A DNA stretch of 64,000 bases from Lachnospiraceae bacterium. GTDB taxonomy: Bacteria > Bacillota > Clostridia > Lachnospirales > Lachnospiraceae. Below the pieces are notes generated by a model. That model made no database searches and had not been told where the DNA came from. It saw only the letters and a list, made by a program, of their open reading frames with translations. Both the position numbers and the translations under genes were made by a program. Positions 28,545 to 37,272 of this stretch are shown here, piece after piece. The stretch is from the NCBI GenBank assembly GCA_022483465.1, contig JAKVNF010000001.1, forward strand, positions 992,001 to 1,056,000, in the 5' to 3' direction. Position 1 is the first letter of the stretch. The number at the start of each line of letters is the position of its first letter.

Positions 28545-29237
28545 TCAGTAGATCATGGCAAAGACCGAGGCGGCACCCACGGTGATGAGGCCGGAGACGA
28601 CGATGGCAAGGCTGCTCATGGCGCCCTCCACTTCGCCCATCTCCATGGCCTTTGCGGTGCCGATCGCATGGGAGGCGGTGCCGGCCGCCAGGCCCCTGGA
28701 GATCGGGTTGCTGATGCGGAAGAGCTTGCACACCGGCTCCAGCATCATGTTTCCGAGGACACCGGTCACGATGATCACCGCCACGGAGATCGTGACGTTG
28801 CCGCCCAGCTCCTCCGAGATGCCCATGCCGATGGCTGTGGTGATGGACTTGGGAAGCAGGGTCACGTACTGGGCATGGGTCAGCTGGAAGGCCATGGACA
28901 GGGCGAAGATCGAGCCAAGGCTCGAGACCACGCCGGCCGCCACGGCGGCCAGTATGGCACCCAGGTTCTTCTTCAAGAGCTCCAGCTGCTTGTACAGCGG
29001 GATCGCCAGGGCGACCGTCGCCGGGGTCAGCAGATAGCTCAGGTACTGGGCGCTCTGGTTGTAGGAGTCATAGTTCACGTTGAAGATGAGGAGGAAGGCG
29101 ATGACCAGGATAATGGAGATGAGAAGCGGATTGAAGATCGCAAGCTTCCACTTCTTCTTCATGGCAATGCCCAGGCCATAGGCGAGCAGGCTGATGACCA
29201 CACCGATCGTTGCGGAATTCTGGATTGCGGTCTCCAT
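28545..29237 (-). CDS. lrgB: LrgB-family membrane protein
   Basis: 230 residues with about seven membrane helices. Family signatures KSITTAIGMGISEELGG and SHAIGTAKAMEMGEVEGAMS are clear. LrgB works with LrgA in holin/antiholin-like control of murein hydrolases or, in some species, pyruvate or glycolate movement. The ATG at 29237 follows AAAGGAGGTGTGAC and lies one base after the lrgA stop, so the two genes are co-translated. Confidence 0.93.
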   Translation of the reverse strand: METAIQNSATIGVVISLLAYGLGIAMKKKWKLAIFNPLLISIILVIAFLLIFNVNYDSYNQSAQYLSYLLTPATVALAIPLYKQLELLKKNLGAILAAVAAGVVSSLGSIFALSMAFQLTHAQYVTLLPKSITTAIGMGISEELGGNVTISVAVIIVTGVLGNMMLEPVCKLFRISNPISRGLAAGTASHAIGTAKAMEMGEVEGAMSSLAIVVSGLITVGAASVFAMIY

Positions 29238-29238
29238 G

Positions 29239-29694
29239 TCACACCTCCTTTGCCTTGGCAACGGCCACCGCGGTGGTGGCGGCCAGGGCGGACTTGGCCT
29301 GCTGCCGCACTTCCTCGGCACACTCCAGAACCTCTTCCTTCACCTCACCGGGCTTCTTGGCCAGCAGCGCATCCGAGATCTTGCCGGTCACCACCATGAC
29401 GATGAGCGTCACCGCCGCCGTGATCACGCAGACGGGAACCAGCATGGCCTGCAGCTCCGTCCAGGAGGCGACCAGGCCCACACCGGCGGGAATGAACATC
29501 ACCGGCATGATCTCCACGAGGAGATCCCCGACGGCCTCCACGCTCTCGAGCTTGACGACATGCGCAAGCAGAAGTCCGAACATGAGCAGCAGTCCGTAGA
29601 TGCTGGCAGGAATCGGAAGGGGCAGAAAGTAGTGCAGGAGCTCCCCGATACAGGTGACAAACAGGATGATGGCAGCTTGACGAAGGTACTTCAC
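29239..29694 (-). CDS. lrgA: LrgA/CidA-family holin-like protein
   Basis: 151 residues. Four membrane helices with LPLPIPASIYGLLLMFGLLL and LLVEIMPVMFIPAGVGLV, the CidA/LrgA core. An unusual C-terminal tail of about 35 residues (KKPGEVKEEVLECAEEVRQQ then Ala/Lys-rich) is predicted cytoplasmic and helical. The start is GTG at 29694 after AAAGGAGAAAAA. It is the first gene of the lrgAB pair. Confidence 0.92.
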   Translation of the reverse strand: MKYLRQAAIILFVTCIGELLHYFLPLPIPASIYGLLLMFGLLLAHVVKLESVEAVGDLLVEIMPVMFIPAGVGLVASWTELQAMLVPVCVITAAVTLIVMVVTGKISDALLAKKPGEVKEEVLECAEEVRQQAKSALAATTAVAVAKAKEV

Positions 29695-29856
29695 TTTTTC
29701 TCCTTTGGGCCTGGGGTCCGGAATCAGATGTGTGGATGTCCGGCAGGGGCCTGACACAACCGGTCCCGGTGTCTCTGCGCATGTCTGCTATTATGTCATC
29801 TGTTCGTACCCCAAACAAGACAAAGTGTGGCAAAGAAAAGTCAATATTTGAACAAG

Positions 29857-29886
29857 AAGAGGCACCGGCGGCTGCCGGTGCCTCTT
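29857..29886. terminator. perfect hairpin terminator
   Basis: AAGAGGCACCGGC pairs with GCCGGTGCCTCTT across four bases. It sits in the gap upstream of lrgA and ends transcription from the gene at 30210. The flanking bases 29695-29994 hold no gene. Confidence 0.7.
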
Positions 29887-29994
29887 CTCGTCTTTCAACG
29901 CTGCTTACTATATTTGGGGGAAAAAATGAGTTCAACGGATTCCCGGTACAGCCGCCTGATTCAGGTCAGGTCGGACAGAAGAATCCGGTGCTTT

Positions 29995-30210
29995 TTACTG
30001 CCGTCTCACCTTGCCGCTCCGTGTGGGGGCGAGCAGGCGGACCTGGTTCAGGGCGAGGGCTGCGCCGCCGGCCACACCCGCCACCAGGTAGGAGACCAGG
30101 ATGGGATTCAGGCTCAGCAGGCTGATCAAAAACAGCTCACCGACAAACAGGACAACACCGAACAGAATAGCGGAAACCACCAGCGTGATATATTTGGAAT
30201 AGGCTCTCAT
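29995..30210 (-). CDS. small two-helix membrane protein
   Basis: 71 residues from the ATG at 30210 (MRAYSKYITLVVSAILFGVV), preceded by AGAGAGG. Two hydrophobic helices are followed by a short basic tail (RSGKVRRQ). It is not recognised. A TATACT box about 80 bases upstream on the same strand may be its promoter. The 322 bases between it and the next gene hold only these promoters. Confidence 0.55.
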   Translation of the reverse strand: MRAYSKYITLVVSAILFGVVLFVGELFLISLLSLNPILVSYLVAGVAGGAALALNQVRLLAPTRSGKVRRQ

Positions 30211-30532
30211 TTTGCGTACCTCTCTCTTCTTGGATAACCCTGGGCGCCTCTTCCTCTTTCGGCGCCTCGTTCTTTCTGATGAGGGGAGTATAGCACCGAA
30301 TTTTTCCTTTGGAACACAGTTTCCCAATGTTTCGCGGATTCTTCCCGCCTGCTTTCGCGGGAGTTTGTCGGCAGTTTATAAATTTCAGACCCGGATTAGG
30401 GAGGTGTCGGTTCTGTGAACAGATCGACACTTTCTGCCGTTTCGTCATACTGGATTTTATATGGCGGAACCTGTCCTGTTTCTCCCGAAAGCGCGGTATA
30501 CTGCGAAAGAAAGCTCAAAGGAGGAAACCATC

Positions 30533-30706
30533 ATGGGACTTGTTCAAAAGCTCCGGGAACTGGTCTTTGACCTTCGCTTCTCCCTCCACTACGATGCGGA
30601 GCAGATGGCAGAGAAAAATAAAAAGACCTACGGGGACAACGTCCCCGACTGCTGCCGGATGAACCGGCAGAAGCAGGCGGCGGATCAAAAGACCGCCGGA
30701 CAGTAA
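30533..30706 (+). CDS. small conserved-looking hypothetical protein
   Basis: 57 residues, charged and soluble, starting MGLVQKLRELVFDLRFSLHY, with a CC pair near residue 40. AAAGGAGGAAACC precedes the ATG and TATACT (about 40 bases upstream) could be a -10 box. A strong terminator follows, which supports a real small gene. Function unknown. Confidence 0.55.
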   Translation: MGLVQKLRELVFDLRFSLHYDAEQMAEKNKKTYGDNVPDCCRMNRQKQAADQKTAGQ

Positions 30707-30709
30707 GAA

Positions 30710-30744
30710 GCGGCGCGCAGGATTCTTTCCTGCGCGCCGCTTTT
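30710..30744. terminator. strong intrinsic terminator
   Basis: GCGGCGCGCAGGA pairs with TCCTGCGCGCCGC and is followed by TTTT. It is shared by the 57-residue gene and the convergent split cyclase. Confidence 0.8.
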
Positions 30745-31478
30745 GTCACGTTGCGTCCTGCTTCATCTGCCGCTTCTTCTCGTACATCCGCCGGTCCGCC
30801 AGGCGGAAGAGCTCCGCGGCGGGTGCCTCCTTCGTGGAGGCAGCGCCCCAGGCCGCCCGCACCGGAATGCCGTGTTCGATGGTCAGGCTCCCCTCCAGCC
30901 TCTTTTGGAGGATGCGGTCGAACCGGTCCATCTCTGCGGCCGCTTTCCCCGTCACCATCGCGAGGAACTCATCCCCGCCCATCCGGTAGACTGTCCCATC
31001 TTCGCCGAAGGCCTCCTGGATCTGCCCGGCGGCGGCCCGGATCAGCTGGTCCCCCACCGCATGTCCGTAGGTGTCATAATGAATACAGGCGCGGAAACCC
31101 CGCCGCTTGCAGCGGGGAGGAGCGCCGTCCCCCTTTCTCAAATAAAAGCTCCGGCATGATTCAATATCCGCAGCTTACTGACAGATACGTTTTTGCCTGA
31201 ATTCAGTACAACCGCTGTGCCGTGGTTGTGTGTTCCAACTGCAACATAGGTATGCTTTTTATACATTACCTGTGTTCCCGGCTGAATCGGGTAACGCTGC
31301 TTTCGAACTGCGATACGTCCTTTGCTTACCTTTTTGCCACGAAAGATCCGAAAGTTCTTTTTCCCATAGGCGTTAGTAAGAAAACGGGTTGATAAGCTCC
31401 AAAGCATTTTAGCAGAAGTATAAAATATGCCGTTTTGTACATTCTGCTGTACAACGGCCTTCTCTAACTTGAACTACA

Positions 31479-31505
31479 ATAGTCTTGCCAGGAGGGCAAG
31501 ACTAT
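31479..31505 (+). promoter_or_regulatory. hairpin hiding the transposase ribosome binding site
   Basis: ATAGTCTTGCC (31479-31489) pairs perfectly with GGCAAGACTAT (31495-31505). The five-base loop AGGAG is the ribosome binding site and the start codon ATG (31504) begins within the stem. The same hairpin precedes the transposase in copy 1 (around 24958-24984). It should lower translation. Confidence 0.7.
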
Positions 31506-32532
31506 GAGCTGCATTGAGCGCATACTGACCGAAGCCAGAGATCTTTCCAGGGACGACCTGATTCTTCTTGTTAACAAGCTCATGGAGGGCTTCTCCCATG
31601 AGAGTGCAACCTCTTCTCCGAAGAAGATGATTGCTCCCCGTTTGGATTGTCCGATCTGCCATTCCAATGCTCATGTTGTTAGGAATGGACACAAACATGG
31701 AAAACAGGCATACATCTGCAGGCAATGTGGAACGTCATTTGTTACAACGAGCAACACTTTGCTCTCAGGCTCACACTTTGGTACTGAGATCTGGACCAAG
31801 GTTCTGGAAGAGACGCTCAGGGGGACCTCTCTGGATAAGACGGTCAAGTCACTTGCCAGCCATGGATGCAAGATCAGCCATAGCAGTCTGTTCTTCATGC
31901 GGCATAAGATCATGCTTGCTCTCGAGGACATGCAGGTGGAGCAGCCAGCCACGGTGGAAGATGTCGTGGAAGCGGATGAAACCTACGTTCCGGAGTCCAA
32001 AAAAGGTACGAAATTTGGCCCTGATGCCAGTCGAAAGCCCCGCAAGCGTGGCACTCCCGCATCCAAACGCGGCCTTTCAGACGAGCAGATCTGTATCTGC
32101 ACCGCAGTACAGCGCAAGACTGGCGATCTGATCGTGAAATCCGAGAACCGGGCAAGGCCTTCCAGTGCAAATGTTGTTGATATCTATACTGGTCATGTCC
32201 AGAAGGGCACACTTTTCCTGACGGACGGCATGAATGTGTATCCGAGGCTGGGCAAGATCCTGGGAATCACGGTCATGAATGTGAAGAAGGAGTCGGCAGG
32301 TTTCTTCAATCTGAACACTGTGAACAACCTTCACTCTTTTATCAAGCGCCGATATACCGAATATCGCGGTGTCGCCACCAAGTATTTGAACCGTTACAAC
32401 CTCGTATTCAGGGCAGCGTACAGGCAGAGGACAACGATTGGGGAACTTGCGGAAACTCTCTTTGCATCCAGGAATCCCAAGAAGGTACACCATTATGGAG
32501 ATGTTAAGGAGCTCAATCTGCTTGCAATTTGA
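31504..32532 (+). CDS. IS1595-family transposase, copy 2
   Basis: 342 residues, nearly identical to copy 1, with an intact zinc ribbon (CPICHSNAH, CRQCGTSF) and DDE core (VEADETYV, LTDGMNVY). It is transcribed opposite to the interrupted iscB. A handful of residue differences from copy 1 (SAGFF for SASFF, AETLFA for ADALFA) show the two copies are not the product of one very recent event. Confidence 0.92.
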   Translation: MSCIERILTEARDLSRDDLILLVNKLMEGFSHESATSSPKKMIAPRLDCPICHSNAHVVRNGHKHGKQAYICRQCGTSFVTTSNTLLSGSHFGTEIWTKVLEETLRGTSLDKTVKSLASHGCKISHSSLFFMRHKIMLALEDMQVEQPATVEDVVEADETYVPESKKGTKFGPDASRKPRKRGTPASKRGLSDEQICICTAVQRKTGDLIVKSENRARPSSANVVDIYTGHVQKGTLFLTDGMNVYPRLGKILGITVMNVKKESAGFFNLNTVNNLHSFIKRRYTEYRGVATKYLNRYNLVFRAAYRQRTTIGELAETLFASRNPKKVHHYGDVKELNLLAI

Positions 32533-33730
32533 TGACTACAAGATGCACTTATTGCTTATCAACCCGTTTTCTTACTAACGCCTTCCCATTTCGAGGCTCT
32601 GAACGGTTTGTTCTGCCACAGGACAGATCTGATCCGGACTTTTTGACACCATCCCCGATATCAATATACTTCGCGTCATAAAACTTCGATAAAACGCGAT
32701 TATTGCGGCGTCTCTTTTTCAGAAGCTGTTCCGTCGCTCTGTGCACCGGCTGAAACGCTCCCATACAATAGGCATCATTTGCATGCGTCTTGGCAAGGGA
32801 GTGATCCCGACGTGACAGCTTTGTATATGCTCCATACGTGGTATGCACAGTCAGACTGGAATCCAAGTCTTTGACAGCCTGCACAATTTTCCACCGCACG
32901 GTGTTCATAAATGCCGCACCGGTCAGAGGCTTCATCTTTGGCTTCCAGCCATATAGTTTGCCACTTTTTTTGTGGTTTGCCGCCGTATGGCATTTCGTGC
33001 AGACCGTAATCAGGTTGCTCATCCGGTCTGTATGATCGGAGGGTGTTTTCCAGTAACCGATATGGTGCACACGCAGAATCCGTCCATCTTCGATCCCCTT
33101 GCCGCAGCATTGGCATTTGTAGCCGTCACGATAAAATACCGCTTCACGAAGTGTTGCATTACCGTAACGGACTCCATGCTGATAGTCTGATCCTTCCGGA
33201 ATTGGCAGGCCCTTTTCCTTTGCCTCAAGTATCTGTGTATCGAATGTCCCTACTTCAAGGTATACATCACGAATCGGCAGTACCTTTTGGAACGTGGATA
33301 CAAGACGCACATGGATATCCGCTTTATGCTGAAGTGAGGGTGCAAGCCATCCGGGCTTCTTGGAGTGTGTGCGATTGTCGAACCTCGGTTCACGATACCG
33401 GAGACGGTTTCGTCTTGTGCGGCGGTACCGTCTCTGTGCATCGTGATGCTGCTTCTCATCTGCAAGTGTATCGACCTGCAGATGGACAAACTCATGCTTT
33501 GTGCTCTTTACGGAGACACCAATATGCTGATAGCCGGTATCCTCGCAGAGTTCGACCTTCTGCGTATGCGGCGTTTTCTGATCCGGCAGAGCGTAGGTCA
33601 GCCGGATTGTAAATCCCGGCTTGTGGCCTGCAATGACTGCTCTGCCGCCCTTGAGCATCTGTCTCACCTTTTTGATGTTGTAGGTCGGCATCAGCGGTGA
33701 GCCGTCTGCAGCCAGTACATAAGTCAGCAT

Positions 33731-34174
33731 AACTGATGCCTCCTTTCTGAAAATCAAACAATCGTTACGGTGCCTTACGGCTTCCCGTGCTGTGTCTCCT
33801 CAGGGAAGGCATACACGGGGTTCTGCCTACAGGAGGCTCCTTCCCGGAGGAAGAAGCCCCGTTCGGCGGGTCCACATCGCCAATGTTGTCAGCAGTTTGT
33901 TGTGCATCACACTCCTCCTACCCTCAGAAATGTTTAGTGACACACCGCAGAGCAGTGGACTTGTGAGAGCATCCACTGGTGCCTGTGTTCACGAGCAGAC
34001 AAGCCGGAACTGATCTGCCGAATTTGCTGACAACGTAGCCCATCCGCAATCCGAAGGTTTTTGGACAGGCGTGAGGCTACTCACTCAGGACTGCGATGGT
34101 GCTGCAGTCCTCACGTTAGGCCGATGGGGCTGTGTTGCCACACAACCCCCACGGCTTGCCGTGGGGTTAGTGAG
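33731..34174 (-). ncRNA. candidate IscB omega RNA region
   Basis: 444 bases upstream of iscB inside the element hold no gene but many stems. These include 34147-34166, AGGACTGC/GCAGTCCT (34087-34111) and TGTG/CACA (34131-34142). IscB systems encode their guide RNA upstream of the protein, with the guide at its 5' end taken from sequence beside the left end. Here that flank is the cyclase codons for FDINGLKA. Exact RNA ends cannot be set by eye. Confidence 0.6.
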
Positions 34175-34305
34175 TTGCCGCCTTGAGTCCATTGATGTCA
34201 AACATGACCAGCGCCATGTTCTCCCCGGGCGCGACCTTCAGCCGGTCTCTCTCGTAGGCCGCCCGGTTGCCAAGGCCCGTGAGGCTGTCCCGGTAGGCGA
34301 GTTTT

Positions 34306-34497
34306 GTCAACTACTCACGACTAAAGCCGCGAGCTTGTAGAAAAGGCTTCCTATTCCGAAGAACAGGCTGCCCCTTCAACAACTTACCCGGATACAGCCG
34401 GCTCGCACAAGTCCCGCAGGAGCCTGTGTGGAGGTCAGCCAATTAGGGGGCGGTTATCCTAGCGAGTTGCCATGCTAGGGTGACATGTCAACAGTTA
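34306..34497 (-). ncRNA. candidate TnpB omega RNA (right end)
   Basis: The 192 bases after the tnpB stop are non-coding and stem-rich, ending in the right-end hairpin CTCACGACTAAAGCCGCGAG (34314-34333). TnpB guide RNAs overlap the 3' end of tnpB and run out of the element. The guide would then be the cyclase sequence AAAACTCGCCTACCGGGAC just outside. Confidence 0.6.
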
Positions 34498-35762
34498 CTA
34501 TGTTAAGGCTGTTTTGGCCGTAACAATCAATGCTTTGGCAAGGATATTCTGCGCCGCGTTCTGATCACGCATGTGGTGCGTACCGCATACAGGGCACGTC
34601 CATTCTCTGGCAGAAAGCGGCAGCATGTACTTGTCTTTCAGCACATGCCCGCAGTGGCTGCATGTCTGTGTTGTATATTGCGGGGAAACCAGAATAACGG
34701 TTTTGCCGTACATGTCTGCTTTCTGCTGCAATAACGAAAGCAGTGTGCGCCATCCTGCATCGCTGATGCTTTTTGCAAGGCAGTGATTTTTAAGAAGGTT
34801 GCGTACCTTTAAGTTTTCTGCGGCGATAAGGTCTTGGTTTTCGACCATGCGCTTGGAGATCACATTTAGATACTCGTCCCTCTGCCTTGCAATATGACGC
34901 TGCGTCTTGGCTAGTTTCCTGCGCTGTTTCTGATAGTTTTTGGCATCTGCCAGTTTTTCCCGTTTCGCTTGGCGGCTTCTGCCTTACGGGACAGGGAACG
35001 CTGCTGCTTTTCAATTCTGTGTTCTGATACTTTACGAAAACGCTTGTTTTCGATGGCGTTGCCGTCGGAATCGTTGGCAAGATCCAGCAGGTTAAGATCA
35101 ATGCCGCATTGTTTGCCGGTTTTTGGAAGGGTCTGCTTAAACGGTGTTTCGGATGATATCTGAAGCGATACCCAGTACTCACCGACAGCATCACGGCGAA
35201 TGGTAACTGTCCCGATTCTGGTATCCTCGTTATGCGATAACAGCATGTCCATGATTTTTGGAGAACCATCGCAGCGCACTTTTCCGAGCTTCGGCAGCAT
35301 AATGTGATGCCTGTCCACAAAGCGAACAGTGCCATCCGAAAAGCCTGTGCTTTGTGCGTTGTAGTGGCAGTTTGTCTGCCATGTCTGCTCGGCTGACTTT
35401 TTATGCAGTGCCGGTACACCTGTATGGCGTTCTTTCATGTTTTTCCATGCAGTCCGATAATTGCGGATACCATTTTCTACAGTCTGGCAGTCCACATCTT
35501 TTCCATAAAGATATGGCAGTGCATTCTTAATTGCAGCCGCATTGCAGGAAACACTCTTCAGATAAGCGATGCGATCTCTGTCAGCAGGAACAAAATCAGC
35601 GGTTTTCTTCAAGTGGTAAATCTCATTATTGCATGCCACCAGATGATTGTAGACAGAACGCTGCGCACCATCATTGACAGCAACAAGCCGCTTCCCCGCC
35701 TCAGATAAATGAAGTTTTAGCAATACGCCGATATGATATGGCATTTCAGAGCAAGCACGCAT
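34498..35762 (-). pseudogene. tnpB: TnpB RNA-guided nuclease gene with one frameshift
   Basis: From ATG 35762 the frame covers the N-terminal helical domain and RuvC-I (GIDLNLLDLAND, Asp near residue 222). It leaves the homologous frame near 34965 after SRKAEAAKR. The correct sequence continues in another frame (KREKLADAKNYQKQRRKLAK). It then runs through ISKRMVENQDLIAAENLKV (catalytic Glu), a zinc ribbon CSHCGH and CPVCGTHH, and MRDQNAAQNI (catalytic Asp) to 34498. All catalytic residues remain but in two frames, so the nuclease is probably dead unless a ribosomal shift occurs. Confidence 0.85.
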
Positions 35763-37272
35763 AACAGCTTCCTTTCGACTTGGCCGCTTACCTGTACCGT
35801 GATCTGCTACACACCAAATATGTCAGATTTTGGGGGAAAAAGCAAAGTTTTTCAATATTTTTTTGCCTCTGGCAGGCGAAACGGCTGAGCGCCAATTCCT
35901 CCCATGGTTAAAACCACGGGAATCCTTGGCGCAGTTTTTGAACAGCTCGCTCTGCGCGATCCGGTTTAAGTCCTCCTGGTACCGGTTGAACCAGGCGGCC
36001 AGGCAGAACAGGGACAGCACCAGCACCCCGAGGCTGAGAATCCGGGCATACCAGCGGGAGGTGGGGGCGAGGTAGTATGCCGACAGGCCGACAATCTCGC
36101 AGACAAAGTAGGCAAAGCACCCCGTCCGGATCTTCCGATGGCTCGGCTCCCGGTCCTTCGAGAGGTGCCGCAGCACGAGCAGCATCATGACGAGAAGGAG
36201 CAGGTGGTTGGAGAGCATATATCCATAGACGGAGACCACGCCGACAAGGTGCAAAAACAATCCCAGCGCCATGTTGCCAAGAAACAGTAGCTCCAGGCAG
36301 CGGATCACCCGCACATTCGGCAGCACGGTCACGAGGAACTGCAGAAAGAACACCGGCATCAGAAAAAAGCAGATGACGCTCACCATGGCGCCGAGATTGA
36401 CCCTGGCGGTCACGAGCTGCAGAATCTGGGAGTCAGTGAGGGCCCAGATGCCGGCACTGAGGAGAAACAGACCCAGCGACCCCGTGGAGAGGGACGGATC
36501 CACCTGTCTTCTGCGCTGCTGGATGCTGGCATACAGAAGGAAGGCCGCCACAAAGACGCAGAACAGAAAGAATAAGAGGGCGTAGAAGTTGGATGCCATC
36601 AGGCGCCGCTGCAGCGCCGCCTGGGTTCCCAGCAAAGAGGAGGCGTTCAAGGCCTCCAGCGTTTCCTCCGCGGCCTCGCCCTGAATCTGCAGCGTCCCGC
36701 CGGCACTGTCCTCGGGAAGGGGGATCCACTGGAAGGCGGTCGCGGCGTTGTCCGGCTCCACCCGGTAGATCTCCTCCCCGTCCACACTCACCGTATAGGC
36801 GCCCTCGATGCTGGAAAGCTGCAGCAGGCTTCCCCGCGGCAGATCCGCAGGAAGCTTGGTGACGAAGGTTCCCCCCTCGATGGTCCAGGTCCCGGACAGA
36901 TCGGTGATGGGGGCCGCCTGCATCATGGGTGTTGTGGTCTCTCCCGGCTCCTGCCCGACAAGGAGAATGACGGCAAATATGCCGACCAGAAGAAAGAGAA
37001 GGCGTCTTGCCGCCCTGCCGGGTTTTCTGCCGGCTGTGATTTGTCTGCTGCTGTCGTCTGCCATGGTCCTGTCCTTGAATATCTACCCTTTTGCTGTCCT
37101 GCCTGTTTCAGTTTCCATAGTAATCTGCGCATTATTCTACCCCATTCTACTAGTGCCGAAAACTACTCAAATGTGGTGGATTTTTCGCCCCGCACTTGCC
37201 CCCTTTACAAACGCCGCGGCAGCGGGCAAAATAGGGAACTGCGGCCAAGAAGCCGCTGTCAAAGGAGTTTTC

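Larger units (their letters stand above)
31369..32582 (+). mobile_element. IS1595-family element, copy 2, inserted in iscB
   Basis: 1214 bp with 29-base terminal inverted repeats (GGCGTTAGTAAGAAAACGGG inward). The flanks are TTCCCATA and TTCCCATT, an 8-base target duplication with one mismatch. It lacks the MITE array found in copy 1. Confidence 0.93.
31138..33730 (-). pseudogene. iscB: IscB RNA-guided nuclease gene, interrupted by IS1595 copy 2
   Basis: Parts are 33730-32583 and 31368-31138. The PLMP motif lies at residues 12-15 and the RuvC-I Asp near 64 (CEDTGYQHIGVSV). An arginine-rich bridge helix (RRYRRTRRNRLRYRE) spans about 99-113, and the RuvC-II Glu is near 159 (YLEVGTF). The HNH nuclease is near 205-250 (two Cys pairs, VHHIGY, N239, H248), and RuvC-III reads HANDAY near 316. 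The C-terminal part (GKKNFRIFRGKKVSKGRIAV) lies beyond the insertion. Removing the IS and one 8-base duplication gives 1371 bases, 456 residues, in frame. The start follows AAAGGAGGC. Confidence 0.92.
31078..34174 (-). mobile_element. IscB-type (IS200/IS605-group, non-autonomous) element
   Basis: It splits the cyclase gene between FDINGLKA and NDTYGH. The left end carries a perfect hairpin CCCCACGGC/GCCGTGGGG (34147-34166). The right end carries CCCCGC/GCGGGG (31098-31117). It holds iscB and a 444-base non-coding region, but no Y1 TnpA transposase. Without the nested IS1595 copy and one 8-base duplication it is about 1875 bp. Boundaries are inferred from restoring the host frame and may be off by one or two bases. 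Confidence 0.8.
34306..35937 (-). mobile_element. TnpB-type IS200/IS605 element, non-autonomous
   Basis: About 1632 bp inserted in the cyclase gene between the codons for ELFK and LAYRDS. The left end is a long imperfect palindrome (35889-35932, GCGCCAA/TTGGCGC outermost). The right end has a hairpin at 34314-34333 and ends GTTGAC in the leftward direction. Only tnpB is present, no TnpA. The sequence 5' of the left end reads TTCAA, a plausible target-adjacent motif. Ends are inferred from restoring the host frame. Confidence 0.78.
30746..37064 (-). pseudogene. 7TM-DISM diguanylate cyclase gene split into three by TnpB and IscB elements
   Basis: The parts are 37064-35938, 34305-34175 and 31077-30746. 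Part 1 encodes an N-terminal anchor, an extracytoplasmic DISM sensor domain and seven membrane helices, ending SELFK. Part 2 reads KLAYRDSLTGLGNRAAYERD and FDINGLKA. Part 3 reads DTYGHAVGDQLI, RMGGDEF and the domain end. Joined, they total 1590 bases in one frame, 529 residues, with all GGDEF motifs intact, so the ancestral gene was whole. As it stands, only a membrane sensor without cyclase domain can be made. The start at 37064 follows AAGGACAGG. Confidence 0.9.

Noticed and set aside
25095-31369. Composite transposon formed by the two inverted IS1595 copies
   Set aside because: Each copy has its own 8-base target duplication (TCAGGAAA and TTCCCATA/T), so they inserted independently.
30746-37064. 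A Y1 TnpA transposase in either OMEGA element
   Set aside because: No HUH-type TnpA frame is present; both elements are non-autonomous.
35823-37064. 413-residue membrane protein as a complete gene
   Set aside because: Its last 38 codons are the TnpB element left-end palindrome; the natural sequence continues in the separated GGDEF fragments.
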